Origin: Pigmentiphaga sp. H8 | GTDB taxonomy: Bacteria > Pseudomonadota > Gammaproteobacteria > Burkholderiales > Burkholderiaceae_B | Direction: 5' to 3' | Assembly (NCBI RefSeq): GCF_003854895.1 | Contig: NZ_CP033966.1 | Span: 62,001-126,000 of the forward strand | Length of the DNA: 64,000 nt | In this document: piece by piece, positions 56,146-64,000 of the stretch | How the letters are laid out: every line of letters starts with the position of its first letter | Position numbering within the stretch: the stretch's first letter is position 1 | Notes under the pieces: generated by a model | Database searches by the model: none | Seen by the model: the letters and a program-made list of their open reading frames with translations, nothing else | What the model was told of the DNA's origin: nothing | Translations under genes and position numbers: made by a program

Positions 56146-56322
56146 ATGAAAACGACCTCCTTGTACGTTTTGCTCGGCAGACCGCTGCTGGGCTCCGGTA
56201 CGCTGTGCCTGGCGCTCCTGCTTGCCGCCTGTGGCGGCGATGACGGCGGCGGATCGCCGGGGGGCGACGGCGGAACCACGCCTCCCGCCTGCACGACGGC
56301 CCATTGCGCGCCCGCGCCCTGA
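56146..56322 (+). CDS. Small glycine-rich lipoprotein
   Basis: This 58-residue protein has a lipoprotein signal: LYVLLGRPLLGSGTLCLALLLAAC with the lipobox LAAC. It is followed by a Gly/Asp-rich linker (GGDDGGGSPGGDGGTTPP) and a two-cysteine tail, ACTTAHCAPAP. The lipobox and linker resemble those of PhoX 2 kb upstream, which suggests a shared anchoring style. The acidic residues after the +2 Gly do not fit a clear inner-membrane retention rule, so the final membrane is uncertain. It lies 40 bases before the phospholipase C gene behind the candidate Pho box and may be co-expressed with it. Function is unknown. Confidence 0.65.
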   Translation: MKTTSLYVLLGRPLLGSGTLCLALLLAACGGDDGGGSPGGDGGTTPPACTTAHCAPAP

Positions 56323-56362
56323 GCGGGCGCTTGGCCCTCCGTCAACCCACCGGATTCCAGAC

Positions 56363-58567
56363 ATGACTTTCGATTCGTCCAAGCGCAGGTTCCTGCGCAC
56401 ATCGCTCGGCTCCGCCGGCGCCGCCGCCGCGCTGGCCACTTTCCCGCCCAGCATCCGCCGCGCGCTGGCCATCGATGCCAACAATGCCACCGGCACCCTT
56501 CAGGATGTCCAGCACGTGGTGCTGGTCATGCTGGAGAACCGCGCCTTCGACAGCTATTTCGGAACCTTCCGCGGCGCGCGCGGATTCGGCGACCGCTTCC
56601 CTATCCCCGTGGCCGACGGCAGGAACGTGTTCCACCAGGTCGACGCCGCGGGCAATCCCATCGCCCCCTATCGCCTGGACGTGAGCAAGGGCAACGCGCA
56701 GCGCGCGGGCGGCACGCCCCACACCTGGCCCGACGCCCAGGCCGCCTGGGACCACGGCCGCATGGGCAAATGGCCCGCGGCCAAGACGCCGCTGTCGATG
56801 TCCTACTACGAGGCCGCCGAGGTGCCGTTCCAGCGCGCGCTGGCCGAGGCCTTCACGCTTTGCGACGCCTACCACTGTTCCATGCACACCGGCACCATTC
56901 CGAACCGCCTGTTCTATTGGACCGGCACCAACGGCCCGAGCGGCGACAAGGTCGCGGCCATCATCAACGAGTTCAACGGCGGCAACGACGTCGGCCCCTC
57001 CACCGAAGGCTGGACCTGGGCCACCTATGCCGACCGGCTGCAGGCGGCGGGCGTGAGCTGGAAGGTCTACCAGAGCCTGGCCGACAATTTCGGCTGCAAC
57101 GAGATGATGAGCTTCCGCCACTGGCGCGCGGCCATCGAGTCCATGCCGCCTGCGCGCCGGCCCGTGGCCCTGCCCGGGACGTCGCCCGCCTACGACTCCG
57201 CCATCGACGATGCCCTGAGCCCGCTCGCCAAGGGTTTCGGCAACACCATGCCGGACGGCTTCCTGCAGGCGCTGCGCGATGACGCGCGGGAAGGCCGGCT
57301 GCCCTCGGTGTCGTGGATCATCCCGCCGTCCACCTACAGCGAGCACCCCGGCCCGTCGAGTCCCGCGCAGGGCGGCTGGTACGTGCAGCAGGTGCTGGAT
57401 GCGCTGACCGCGAATCCCGAGGTCTGGAGCAAGACGGTGCTGCTGGTCAACTACGACGAGAACGACGGTTTTTTCGATCACCTGCCGCCGCCGTCGGCGC
57501 CGTCGCGCGGCGAGGACGGCTCGCTGGCCGGCGCCAGCACGCTGTCCGAGGCCGACATGGCCTTCGAGTACTTCGACTACGCGCCCGCCACCGCGAAACA
57601 GCCGCCCAGGGACGGCAAGCCCTTCGGCCCCGGCCCGCGCGTGCCGCTATGGGTGATCTCGCCCTGGAGCCGCGGCGGCTGGATCAATTCGCAGACCTTC
57701 GATCACACTTCGACGCTGCTGTTCCTGGAGAAGCGCTTCGGCGTGCGCGAACCGCAGATCGGCGCCTACCGGCGCGCGGTGTGCGGCGACCTGACGTCGG
57801 CCTTCAACTTCGTGGATCCCAACGGCGAGAAACTGCCGACGCTGGCGGGCCGCAGCACCAAGGCCGCGGTGGACAACCTGGCCACGGCCCAGGCCGCGGC
57901 GCCCAGGATACCGGTGCCCGCGAATCCGGCACTGCCGGAGCAGGAGGCGGGTACCCGCCCCTCGCGTGCGCTGCCCTACGAGTTGCACACGACGGCCAGG
58001 GTGGACGCGCGCGCCGGCGCCGTGACGCTGGTGTTCGCCAACGCCAGCCGGGATGGCGCCGGCGCGGTGTTCCACGTCTACGACAAGCTGCACCTGGACC
58101 GCGTGCCGCGACGCTACGTGGTCGAGGCCGGCAAGACGCTGGACGGCGCGTGGCGCGCCGACGCGGATGGCGGCAAGTACCACCTGTGGGTGCTGGGTCC
58201 TAACGGCTATCACCGCGAGTTCGCCGGCAACACGGGCGAATCGTCCGCCAGCGGTGGTCCTGAAGTCCAGGCGTGCTATGAATTGTGCGATCCGCCCAGG
58301 CTCCAGCTCAAGCTGCACAACCGTGGCGGCAAGCCCTGCGCCTTCGAGGTGTCCGCGCCGGCCTACCGGAAGGACGGACCCTGGAAGGCGACGGTCGAGG
58401 CGGGAGCCGAGGGGGAATTGAGCTGGCCGGTGGGCGACAGCGGCGGATGGTACGACTTCGTCGTGGCGTGCGACGCGTCGGCGTCGTTCCAGCGCCGCGT
58501 GGCCGGACGTATCGAAAGCGGCAAGGACTCGATCACCGATCCGGCGATGGGCCTGGCCGGGGATTGA
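56363..58567 (+). CDS. plcN: Phosphocholine-specific phospholipase C (non-haemolytic type)
   Basis: This 734-residue exported phospholipase C of the PlcN/PlcH acid-phosphatase-like family splits phosphatidylcholine to diacylglycerol and phosphocholine. The Tat signal is KRRFLRTSLGSAGAAAA (R8 R9). The active-site start VLVMLENRAFDSYFG has the metal/nucleophile region, with SMHTGTIPNRLFYWTGT, YDENDGFFDHLPPP and TFDHTSTLLFLEKRFG further on. Two C-terminal DUF756-like domains (from about residue 535) complete the architecture. It is probably part of the phosphate-starvation response with PhoX. No dedicated chaperone gene is near. Confidence 0.93.
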   Translation: MTFDSSKRRFLRTSLGSAGAAAALATFPPSIRRALAIDANNATGTLQDVQHVVLVMLENRAFDSYFGTFRGARGFGDRFPIPVADGRNVFHQVDAAGNPIAPYRLDVSKGNAQRAGGTPHTWPDAQAAWDHGRMGKWPAAKTPLSMSYYEAAEVPFQRALAEAFTLCDAYHCSMHTGTIPNRLFYWTGTNGPSGDKVAAIINEFNGGNDVGPSTEGWTWATYADRLQAAGVSWKVYQSLADNFGCNEMMSFRHWRAAIESMPPARRPVALPGTSPAYDSAIDDALSPLAKGFGNTMPDGFLQALRDDAREGRLPSVSWIIPPSTYSEHPGPSSPAQGGWYVQQVLDALTANPEVWSKTVLLVNYDENDGFFDHLPPPSAPSRGEDGSLAGASTLSEADMAFEYFDYAPATAKQPPRDGKPFGPGPRVPLWVISPWSRGGWINSQTFDHTSTLLFLEKRFGVREPQIGAYRRAVCGDLTSAFNFVDPNGEKLPTLAGRSTKAAVDNLATAQAAAPRIPVPANPALPEQEAGTRPSRALPYELHTTARVDARAGAVTLVFANASRDGAGAVFHVYDKLHLDRVPRRYVVEAGKTLDGAWRADADGGKYHLWVLGPNGYHREFAGNTGESSASGGPEVQACYELCDPPRLQLKLHNRGGKPCAFEVSAPAYRKDGPWKATVEAGAEGELSWPVGDSGGWYDFVVACDASASFQRRVAGRIESGKDSITDPAMGLAGD

Positions 58568-58576
58568 GCGGGATGG

Positions 58577-58602
58577 CGCCGGGAGCGGCTGCGCTCCCGG
58601 CG
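58577..58602. terminator. GC-rich hairpin between convergent genes
   Basis: CGCCGGGAGCG-GCTG-CGCTCCCGGCG is a perfect 11-bp stem in the gap between the phospholipase and pca fusion stops. T-runs are lacking on both strands. Its position between convergent genes suggests a two-way weak terminator. Confidence 0.6.
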
Positions 58603-58616
58603 TTCGCGGGCGGTGC

Positions 58617-59783
58617 CTAGCCCTGCTTGTGCTTCTCGATCACCTTGCCGGCCAGATGGAAGCCGGTGTTGGCCGCGGGCACGCCAGCATAGATGGCGGC
58701 CTGCACCAGGGTTTCTTCGATGACGGCGGGCTCGATGCCGGCGCGCAGCGCGGCGGCCACGTGCATCTCGAACTCTTCCCAGCGGCCCAGCGCCAGCATC
58801 ATCGACAGCACGGCGATGCGCCGGGTGGTGTCCTCGAAGCGGCTGGAGGTCCAGACTTCGCCCCAGGCGTAGCGTGTGATGAAGGCCTGGAAGCGGCGGT
58901 TGAAGGGCGTGATCGCGGCGTTGCGGGCATCGACGTAGGCCGGGCTCAGCACCTGGCGGCGGCGCGCCATGCCGTAGTCGTAGCGGTCCTGTTCGGTCTC
59001 GACCGGCGGATCGGTCAGGAACTCGACCAGCGTGTCGCAGAACTGCACCGGGACTTCGCTGGCCGCGATGTGGGCGGCGGGCAGCATGCGGGTCATGGCG
59101 CCCGGGATCCGGCCGGCGATGAATTCGCCTGCGGCGGGCGGGGTCGAGACGTCGCGTTCGCCGGTGACGACCAGCGTGGGCACGGGGATGCGGTGCAGAT
59201 CGTCGGCCACCTGCATGTCGCGGATGGCCGCGCAGCAGCCGGTGTAGCCGGTCGCGGACGTTTGCAGGAACGTATTGCGCACGCGCTGGAACGCGACGCT
59301 GCTGCGTTCCACGTACTCGGGGGTGAAGAAGCGGCCCATGGCCATGTCGACGATGCTGGCCATGCCGTTGGCGCGCACGGTGTCGATGCGGGTCTGCCAG
59401 GCCTTGGGATCCATCTGGCACGAGGTGTTGCACAGCACCAGGCGGCGCAGGCGTCCCGGTTTGTTGATGCCGTACCACATGCCTATCATGCCGCCCAGGG
59501 ACACGCCGGCATAGTCGAAGGTTTCGGCGCCGGCGGCTGTGGCGACGGCATCCAGGTCGTTGCCCAACTGCTCCAGCGTGTAGTCGCCGGCCGGCGCGTC
59601 GGAGGCGCCGTGGCCGCGCGCATCGAAGCGGATCACGCGGAAATGGCGCATCAGGCGCGGCAGCACGTCGTCCCAGACCGCGAAGTCGGTGCCGATGGAG
59701 TTGGCCAGCACCAGCGGCGGCAGGTTTTCGTCGCCGTCGCTGCGCCAGTAGATGCGGGCGTCGCCGCTGACAACGTGGGGCAT
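58617..59783 (-). CDS. PcaD-PcaC fusion: 3-oxoadipate enol-lactonase/4-carboxymuconolactone decarboxylase
   Basis: This 388-residue fusion (PcaL type) covers two steps of the protocatechuate branch. Residues 1-260 are the alpha/beta hydrolase PcaD: RFDARGHGASDAP, nucleophile elbow YAGVSLGGMIGM, acid in VTGERDVSTPP and His in PAAHIAASE. Residues 270-388 are the carboxymuconolactone decarboxylase: YDYGMARRRQVLSPAYVDAR, FEDTTRRIAVLSMMLALGRWEEFEMHV, and HVAAALRAGIEPAVIEETLVQAAIYAGVP. It starts three bases after the pcaB stop. Protocatechuate dioxygenase and thiolase genes are not in the window. Confidence 0.95.
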   Translation of the reverse strand: MPHVVSGDARIYWRSDGDENLPPLVLANSIGTDFAVWDDVLPRLMRHFRVIRFDARGHGASDAPAGDYTLEQLGNDLDAVATAAGAETFDYAGVSLGGMIGMWYGINKPGRLRRLVLCNTSCQMDPKAWQTRIDTVRANGMASIVDMAMGRFFTPEYVERSSVAFQRVRNTFLQTSATGYTGCCAAIRDMQVADDLHRIPVPTLVVTGERDVSTPPAAGEFIAGRIPGAMTRMLPAAHIAASEVPVQFCDTLVEFLTDPPVETEQDRYDYGMARRRQVLSPAYVDARNAAITPFNRRFQAFITRYAWGEVWTSSRFEDTTRRIAVLSMMLALGRWEEFEMHVAAALRAGIEPAVIEETLVQAAIYAGVPAANTGFHLAGKVIEKHKQG

Positions 59784-59786
59784 GTT

Positions 59787-61148
59787 TTAGTCCTCCTGGA
59801 TAAGGGTCTTCTGTTCCTGCCATTGGTACAGCACGGCGCTGCACATGGGCTGGCACGCGGCGATCTGCGGCTGCGGGCCCGCCAGGATGTCGATGTCCCC
59901 GGCGCCGAGCACGGCGGTGACTTCGGGAATCTGCTTGAGCAGCTCGGCCACCGGCGTACGTTGCGAAATGGCCTGCTCGCACACCTGGCCCACGATGCGC
60001 TGAGCCTTCGCCGGCCCGAGCAGCGCCGACAGCCGCAGCGAAATGCCTTCCGAATAGACGACGCCGTACAGGCGGTCGATGTTGGCCTGCATGGCCTGAG
60101 CATCGACGCGCACGCCCTCGGCGATGTCGACCGCGGCGGCGATGCTGCTGGCGGCAAGGCTGAACAGGTCGGCCAGCACCGGCAGCGAATTGGGCCAGGT
60201 GCCCAGGCCGCGTTCGTGCTCGGAAGCGAGTTCGCCGGCCAGGATGGACGCGAGCGCGGGGGCGCGGTACGCGGCGTCCATCAGATACATGCTGGAGACG
60301 GGATTGCGCTTGTGCGGCATGGCCGACGATCCGCCGCGGCCTTCGCCCGTGGGTTCGAAGGCCTCGGCCACCTCGGCCTGCATGAGCAGGGAGATGTCGC
60401 GGCCGATCTTGCCCAGCGCGCCGCACAGGATGGCCAGCTCGCTGCCCAGCCGGGCCAGACGGTCGCGGCCGCCCTGCCAGGAAATGGCGGGCACGCGCAG
60501 GCCCAGCCGGTCGGCCAGTGCGCGCGCGACGCGCTGGCCTTCGCCGTAGTGGGTGGCCAGCGTGCCGTTGGCGCCGCCGAACTGCAGCGTGCAGGCCTCG
60601 TCCCCCGCGCGCTTGAGCGCCGCGCTGCTGCGGCCCACGGCGTCCAGCCAGCCGGCGACCTTCCAGCCGAAGGTGACCGGCGCGGCGGGCTGGATCAGCG
60701 TGCGGCCCAGCAGCGGCGTGTGCCGATGGGCCTCGACCTGCGCGGCCAGCGCGTCGCTCAGCCGGACCAGTTCGGTCCGCAGCAGGTCGAGCGACTGCCG
60801 GGCCAGCGTGACCATCGCGGTGTCGGCCAGGTCCTGGCTGGTCGAGCCGTAGTGCACGTAGGAGGCGGCGCCTTCGTTGCGCTTGCCCACCGCGGCCTTG
60901 AGCGTCTTGACCAGCGGAATGGCCAGGGTGCCGGCCACGCGGGCATCGGCCGCCAGCTTGCCGGCGTCGAGCGAGAAGGACGAGCAGGTATCGATGATGG
61001 CCGTGGCTGCGTCGGCCGGGATGACGCCGCAGTCGCGCTGCGCGGCGGCCAGTTCGGACTCGAAGCGGATCATGGCGGCGATCACCGCCTGGTCGGTCCA
61101 GATGGCCCGGATGGCCGGGGTCGAGAAGAAGGCGTTGAGAGCGTCCAT
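59787..61148 (-). CDS. pcaB: 3-carboxy-cis,cis-muconate cycloisomerase
   Basis: This 453-residue protein of the fumarase/aspartase superfamily converts 3-carboxymuconate to 4-carboxymuconolactone. The signature GRGGSSAMPHKRNP is clear, as are VHYGSTSQDLADTAMV and HRHTPLLGRTLIQPAAPVTFG. The C-terminal DILAGPQPQI region and length fit PcaB rather than adenylosuccinate lyase. The start MDALNAFFSTPAI is used; a longer frame starts in the intergenic palindrome but adds no homologous sequence. It is co-transcribed with the downstream pcaD-pcaC fusion. The divergent tartrate dehydratase gene shares its promoter region. Confidence 0.95.
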   Translation of the reverse strand: MDALNAFFSTPAIRAIWTDQAVIAAMIRFESELAAAQRDCGVIPADAATAIIDTCSSFSLDAGKLAADARVAGTLAIPLVKTLKAAVGKRNEGAASYVHYGSTSQDLADTAMVTLARQSLDLLRTELVRLSDALAAQVEAHRHTPLLGRTLIQPAAPVTFGWKVAGWLDAVGRSSAALKRAGDEACTLQFGGANGTLATHYGEGQRVARALADRLGLRVPAISWQGGRDRLARLGSELAILCGALGKIGRDISLLMQAEVAEAFEPTGEGRGGSSAMPHKRNPVSSMYLMDAAYRAPALASILAGELASEHERGLGTWPNSLPVLADLFSLAASSIAAAVDIAEGVRVDAQAMQANIDRLYGVVYSEGISLRLSALLGPAKAQRIVGQVCEQAISQRTPVAELLKQIPEVTAVLGAGDIDILAGPQPQIAACQPMCSAVLYQWQEQKTLIQED

Positions 61149-61242
61149 GGGGAAGGCCGTATCGGAAGGGCCGCGGCGGCGGCCGGACTGGGCATGACGA
61201 TAGCATGGCGGGTCACGGGTTTTCCCCCGGCCCGGCGCTCCC

Positions 61243-61272
61243 TTGACTAATGCACACGTGTGCATTTATCCT
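61243..61272 (+). promoter_or_regulatory. Promoter whose spacer is an 18-bp perfect palindrome
   Basis: A -35 TTGACT (61243-61248) and a -10-like TATCCT (61267-61272) are separated by exactly 18 bases, and these bases are the perfect palindrome AATGCACACGTGTGCATT. A dimeric repressor bound here would block RNA polymerase. Transcription would start near 61279, about 64 bases before the tartrate dehydratase ATG. The site is also 100 bases before the divergent pcaB, which it could affect. No regulator gene is adjacent. Confidence 0.75.
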
Positions 61273-61342
61273 GGCGGCCAAGATGAAAAAGAAGCGGCTG
61301 CCGTTGCGCGCCGCCAGCGCCACCCCACAGGAACGAGGCACC

Positions 61343-62509
61343 ATGATCATCAAGGAGCTGCGGGAACTCACGGTCCCGCTGCGCGGCAACATCTCCAACG
61401 CCCTGGTCAACTTCTCCGAGCACACCGTCTCGCTGGTGGCGGTCGTTACCGACGTCGTGCGCAACGGCAAGCCGGTCACCGGCATCGCCTTCGATTCCAT
61501 CGGCCGCTACGCCCAGGCAGGCCTGCTGCGCGAGCGCTTCTTCCCGCGCCTGCTGGCCGCCCGCCCGGAATCCCTGCTGGATGAATCGGGCCGCCGCTTC
61601 GATCCCGCCAAGGTGCACGCCTGCGCGATGCGCAACGAAAAACCCGGCGGCCATGGCGACCGGGCCGCGGCGGTGGCCGCGCTGGAGCTGGCGTTCTGGG
61701 ACCTGAACGCCAAGCTGGACGACGAACCCGCGTTCCAGACCATCAGCCGCGCGCATGGGGTCTCGCGCGTGCGCGACGACGTGGATGTCTATGCCGCGGG
61801 CGGCTACTACTATCCCGGCGATCCGTGCGCCATCCTGCGCGACGAACTGCTGCGCTACCGCGACATGGGCTTCTCGGCCTTCAAGATGAAGATAGGCGGC
61901 GCCGATCTGGCCACCGACGTGGCGCGGGTCGAGGCGGCGCTGGAGGTCGCGGGCGACGGCGCCAGACTGGCGGTCGATGCCAACGGCCGCTTCTTGGTCG
62001 ACGAGGCGGCGGCCTATGCGAAGGCCATGGCGCCGTACGGGCTGCGCTGGTTCGAGGAAGCCTGCGACCCGCTGGACTTCGATGCCAACCGCCGCTTCAT
62101 CGAAGGCTATCCCGGCGCGGTGGCCACGGGCGAGAACCTGTTCTCGGCCGCCGACGTGCGCAACCTGCTGCGCTTCGGCGGCATGCGGGCGGACCGGGAC
62201 ATCTTCCAGATGGACGCGGGGTTGAGCTACGGGCTGACGGAGTACGGCCGCATCCTGGCCGAGATGGACGCGCATGGCTACCGGCGGGCGCAGCTCTATC
62301 CCCATGGCGGCCACCTGATCAATCTGCACATCGCCGTGGGGCTGCAACTGGGCGGCTGCGAGGCCTATCCCGGCGTGTTCCAGCCCTTCGGCGGCTATTG
62401 CGACGACTGCGTGGCGGGCGATGGCCGCATCGCGCCGTCGGGCGCGCCGGGCTTCGGGCTGGAGCGCAAGCCGGAGCTGCGCGAGGCGATCGGACAACTG
62501 CTGGCGTGA
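61343..62509 (+). CDS. tarD: D(-)-tartrate dehydratase (enolase superfamily)
   Basis: This 388-residue enolase-superfamily enzyme dehydrates D-tartrate to oxaloacetate. Its acid/base and metal residues K183 (FKMKIGG), D212 (VDANG), E238 (WFEEACDPLD), E264 (TGENLFS) and H321 (YPHGGH) all lie one position before those of Bradyrhizobium TarD (K184, D213, E239, E265, H322, from memory). The strings MRNEKPGGHGDR, VYAAGGYYYPG and LRFGGMRADRD are also TarD-like, so the assignment is firm. The start MIIKELREL was preferred; an in-frame ATG at 61250 lies inside the operator. It is followed by a PanE-like gene (11-base gap) and a LeuC-like gene. Confidence 0.93.
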   Translation: MIIKELRELTVPLRGNISNALVNFSEHTVSLVAVVTDVVRNGKPVTGIAFDSIGRYAQAGLLRERFFPRLLAARPESLLDESGRRFDPAKVHACAMRNEKPGGHGDRAAAVAALELAFWDLNAKLDDEPAFQTISRAHGVSRVRDDVDVYAAGGYYYPGDPCAILRDELLRYRDMGFSAFKMKIGGADLATDVARVEAALEVAGDGARLAVDANGRFLVDEAAAYAKAMAPYGLRWFEEACDPLDFDANRRFIEGYPGAVATGENLFSAADVRNLLRFGGMRADRDIFQMDAGLSYGLTEYGRILAEMDAHGYRRAQLYPHGGHLINLHIAVGLQLGGCEAYPGVFQPFGGYCDDCVAGDGRIAPSGAPGFGLERKPELREAIGQLLA

Positions 62510-62520
62510 AGGAGACGCGC

Positions 62521-63441
62521 ATGAAGATCCTGGTGATGGGTTGCGGGGCCATGGGCTCCATCTATGCCGGCCTTCTGGCGGGCAGCGGCAACGAGGTGGT
62601 GGCGGTGGACACCTGGCGCGAGCACGTCGCCGCCATGCGCGACCACGGCCTGCGGGTGGAAGGGGCGAGCGGCGACCGGGTGGTGAAGGTGCGCGCGCTG
62701 GAGCAGGTGCCGGACGAAGCCATGGATCTGATCGTGGTCGCCGTCAAGGCCGCGCACGTGGCCGAGGCGGCGGGCCGGCTGGTTCCGGCCGTGGGGCCGG
62801 ACACTCGCGTACTGACGATCCAGAACGGCATGGGCAGCGCGGACCTGGTGGCGCGGGCCGTGGGCGCGGAGCGGGTGGCGGTGGGCATCGCCGGCGGCTT
62901 CGGCGCGCAGATGCGCGGCCCGGGCCACACCTTCCACAACGGGATGGAGATCATCCGCATGGGCGCCTACTCGACGTTGGCGCGCGAGCGGGTGGACGCC
63001 ATCGCGGCCCTGTGGCGGGCGGCCGGCTTCAAGGCCGAGGCCGTGGGCAACATCGCCGCCATGCAGTGGGAGAAGCTGATCTGCAACGTCGCCTACAGCG
63101 CGCCCTGCGCGCTGACCGGCATGACGGTGGGCGAGGTGATGGACGATGCCGACATGGGGCCGGTCAGCCGGGCCGCGGCGGTCGAGGCCTGGGAAGTCGC
63201 GCGGGCGCGCGGCGTGGCCCTGTCCGTGCAGGACCCGGTGGCCCACGTGCGGGCCTTTGGCGCGAAGATCCCCAACGCTCGGCCCTCGCTGCTGCAGGAC
63301 CTGGAGAACGGGCGGCCCAGCGAGATCGACGTCATCAACGGCGCCGTGCCCCGGGAAGCGGCGCTGGCGGGCATGCAGGCCCCGGTCAACGCGACGCTGA
63401 CGGCGCTGGTCCGCCAGCGCGAGCGCAGGGCGGCGCGCTGA
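62521..63441 (+). CDS. 2-dehydropantoate 2-reductase family (PanE/ApbA-like)
   Basis: This 306-residue NADPH-dependent ketoacid reductase has GxGxxG as GCGAMGSIYAG at the N-terminus. VKAAHVAEAA and LTIQNGMGSADLV mark the cofactor domain. The catalytic lysine is in MQWEKLICNVAYSAPCALTG, and RPSLLQDLENGRPSEIDVINGAV is the ApbA_C signature. Bacteria often have several PanE paralogues linked to catabolic genes. Here it lies between tartrate dehydratase and a LeuC-like hydro-lyase, so it may reduce a 2-oxo acid (for instance oxaloacetate-type) rather than ketopantoate. Substrate unproven. Confidence 0.88.
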   Translation: MKILVMGCGAMGSIYAGLLAGSGNEVVAVDTWREHVAAMRDHGLRVEGASGDRVVKVRALEQVPDEAMDLIVVAVKAAHVAEAAGRLVPAVGPDTRVLTIQNGMGSADLVARAVGAERVAVGIAGGFGAQMRGPGHTFHNGMEIIRMGAYSTLARERVDAIAALWRAAGFKAEAVGNIAAMQWEKLICNVAYSAPCALTGMTVGEVMDDADMGPVSRAAAVEAWEVARARGVALSVQDPVAHVRAFGAKIPNARPSLLQDLENGRPSEIDVINGAVPREAALAGMQAPVNATLTALVRQRERRAAR

Positions 63442-63460
63442 TGGCGTCCGGGAGCCGGCC

Positions 63461-64000
63461 ATGGGCATGACCGCCACCGAGAAGATCTTCGCCCGCCACG
63501 CCGGACGCGACCGGGTGCGCCCCGGCGAGATCGTGACGGCCCGGATCGACCGGGCGCTGCTGAACGACATCAGCGGGCCGATCGCCTTCGAGCGGCTGGC
63601 GCAGATGGGCGTGACGCGGCTGCGCGACCCGGATCTGGCGGTGTTGGTGGGCGACCATTTCGCGCCGCCCAAGGACGTGGCCTCGGCCCGCGCCCTGCGT
63701 TCGCTGCAGCGCTTCGCCGACGAGCACGGCGTGCGGCACCACTACGACATCGGCACCGGCGGGATCGAACACACGCTGCTGCCCGAGCTGGGGCTGGTGC
63801 GTCCGGGGGACCTGATCGTCGGCGGCGATTCCCATACCTGCACCTATGGCGCGTTCGGCGCCATCGGCATAGGCATGGGGTCCACCGACATCGCGGCGGC
63901 GCTGGCGATGGGCGAGCTGTGGTTCACCGTTCCGGCCACGCTGCGCATCGAGTTCCACGGCGAGCGGCAGCCTTACGTGACGGGCAAGGATCTGATCCTG
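63461..64000 (+). CDS. 3-isopropylmalate dehydratase/homoaconitase-like large subunit, cut by window edge
   Basis: The first 180 residues belong to an aconitase-family large subunit of the LeuC type 2 (archaeal-like/HACN) group. TATEKIFARHAGRDRVRPGEIV is the canonical start, GDHFAPPKDVASA and GGIEHTLLPELGLVRPGDLIVGG follow, and GDSHTCTYGAFGAIGIGMGSTD contains the first [4Fe-4S] cysteine region. The rest, with the other cluster cysteines, lies outside the window. The frame is open to the last base. It follows the PanE-like gene by 19 bases. A hydro-lyase acting on a malate- or citrate-like acid fits the tartrate context better than leucine synthesis, but this is inference. Confidence 0.92.
   Translation, partial: MGMTATEKIFARHAGRDRVRPGEIVTARIDRALLNDISGPIAFERLAQMGVTRLRDPDLAVLVGDHFAPPKDVASARALRSLQRFADEHGVRHHYDIGTGGIEHTLLPELGLVRPGDLIVGGDSHTCTYGAFGAIGIGMGSTDIAAALAMGELWFTVPATLRIEFHGERQPYVTGKDLIL

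Overview
The window is dense, high-GC DNA with almost no non-coding space. It carries six Bug-type (TctC-family) periplasmic binding proteins scattered among aromatic and organic-acid catabolic genes. That expansion, together with pca genes, Rieske and flavin oxygenases and a DUF3014 protein, points to a versatile Burkholderiales bacterium, most likely Alcaligenaceae (Bordetella or Achromobacter type). This assignment is an inference from gene content; no rRNA or tRNA gene was seen.

Layout. 1-8 kb: acyl-CoA ligase end, VOC protein, a frameshifted M20 amidohydrolase, PaaI thioesterase and an alpha-methylacyl-CoA racemase, facing a minus-strand set of Bug protein, HCCA-isomerase-like protein and acyl-CoA ligase. 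7.5-15.2 kb: a MarR regulator divergent from a large catabolic operon (two flavin hydroxylases, DUF2783, SnoaL-like protein, a DszB-like PBP-fold protein, DinB protein, FMN reductase, Bug protein). Two matched operator palindromes lie between them. 15.4-16.9 kb: a Rieske oxygenase and an orphan HigA-type regulator. 17-21.2 kb: a three-subunit periplasmic molybdenum hydroxylase (2Fe-2S subunit, Tat-exported Mo subunit, tri-haem cytochrome c) ending in a clear terminator. 21.5-32 kb: DUF3014 protein, enoyl-CoA hydratase, a Bug/ThDP-decarboxylase/aldehyde-dehydrogenase operon, acylphosphatase, an MFS transporter, a KDPG-type aldolase and an Atm1-type ABC exporter.

32-43 kb: a Bug protein followed by a cytosolic TAXI-like PBP protein, an HGD-like cupin and a dehydrogenase; then a DODA dioxygenase/DoxX/LysR set; then a LysR divergent from an MBL hydrolase/Bug/alpha-beta hydrolase operon. 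43-49.5 kb: mostly housekeeping (AraC, Fsr exporter, small lipoprotein, QueC, Rpn nuclease, hydroxyacid dehydrogenase, single-domain malic enzyme). 49.5-53.9 kb: a GntR regulator and a Bug protein divergent from an acyl-CoA ligase and a citryl-CoA-lyase-like protein. 54-58.6 kb: a phosphate-scavenging block (PhoX, small lipoprotein, phospholipase C) with a good candidate Pho box. 58.6-64 kb: pcaB plus a pcaD-pcaC fusion, divergent from D(-)-tartrate dehydratase, a PanE-like reductase and a LeuC-like hydro-lyase. An 18-bp perfect palindrome fills the promoter spacer between them.

The most unusual candidate is the MarR-controlled operon. Its DszB-like protein keeps the Cys/His/Arg/Gly active-site pattern of biphenyl-sulfinate desulfinase and sits among flavin hydroxylases and a flavin reductase. 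Other leads are the signal-peptide-less PBP protein beside an HGD-like cupin, the ligase/lyase pair with a changed catalytic position, and several well-defined operators.
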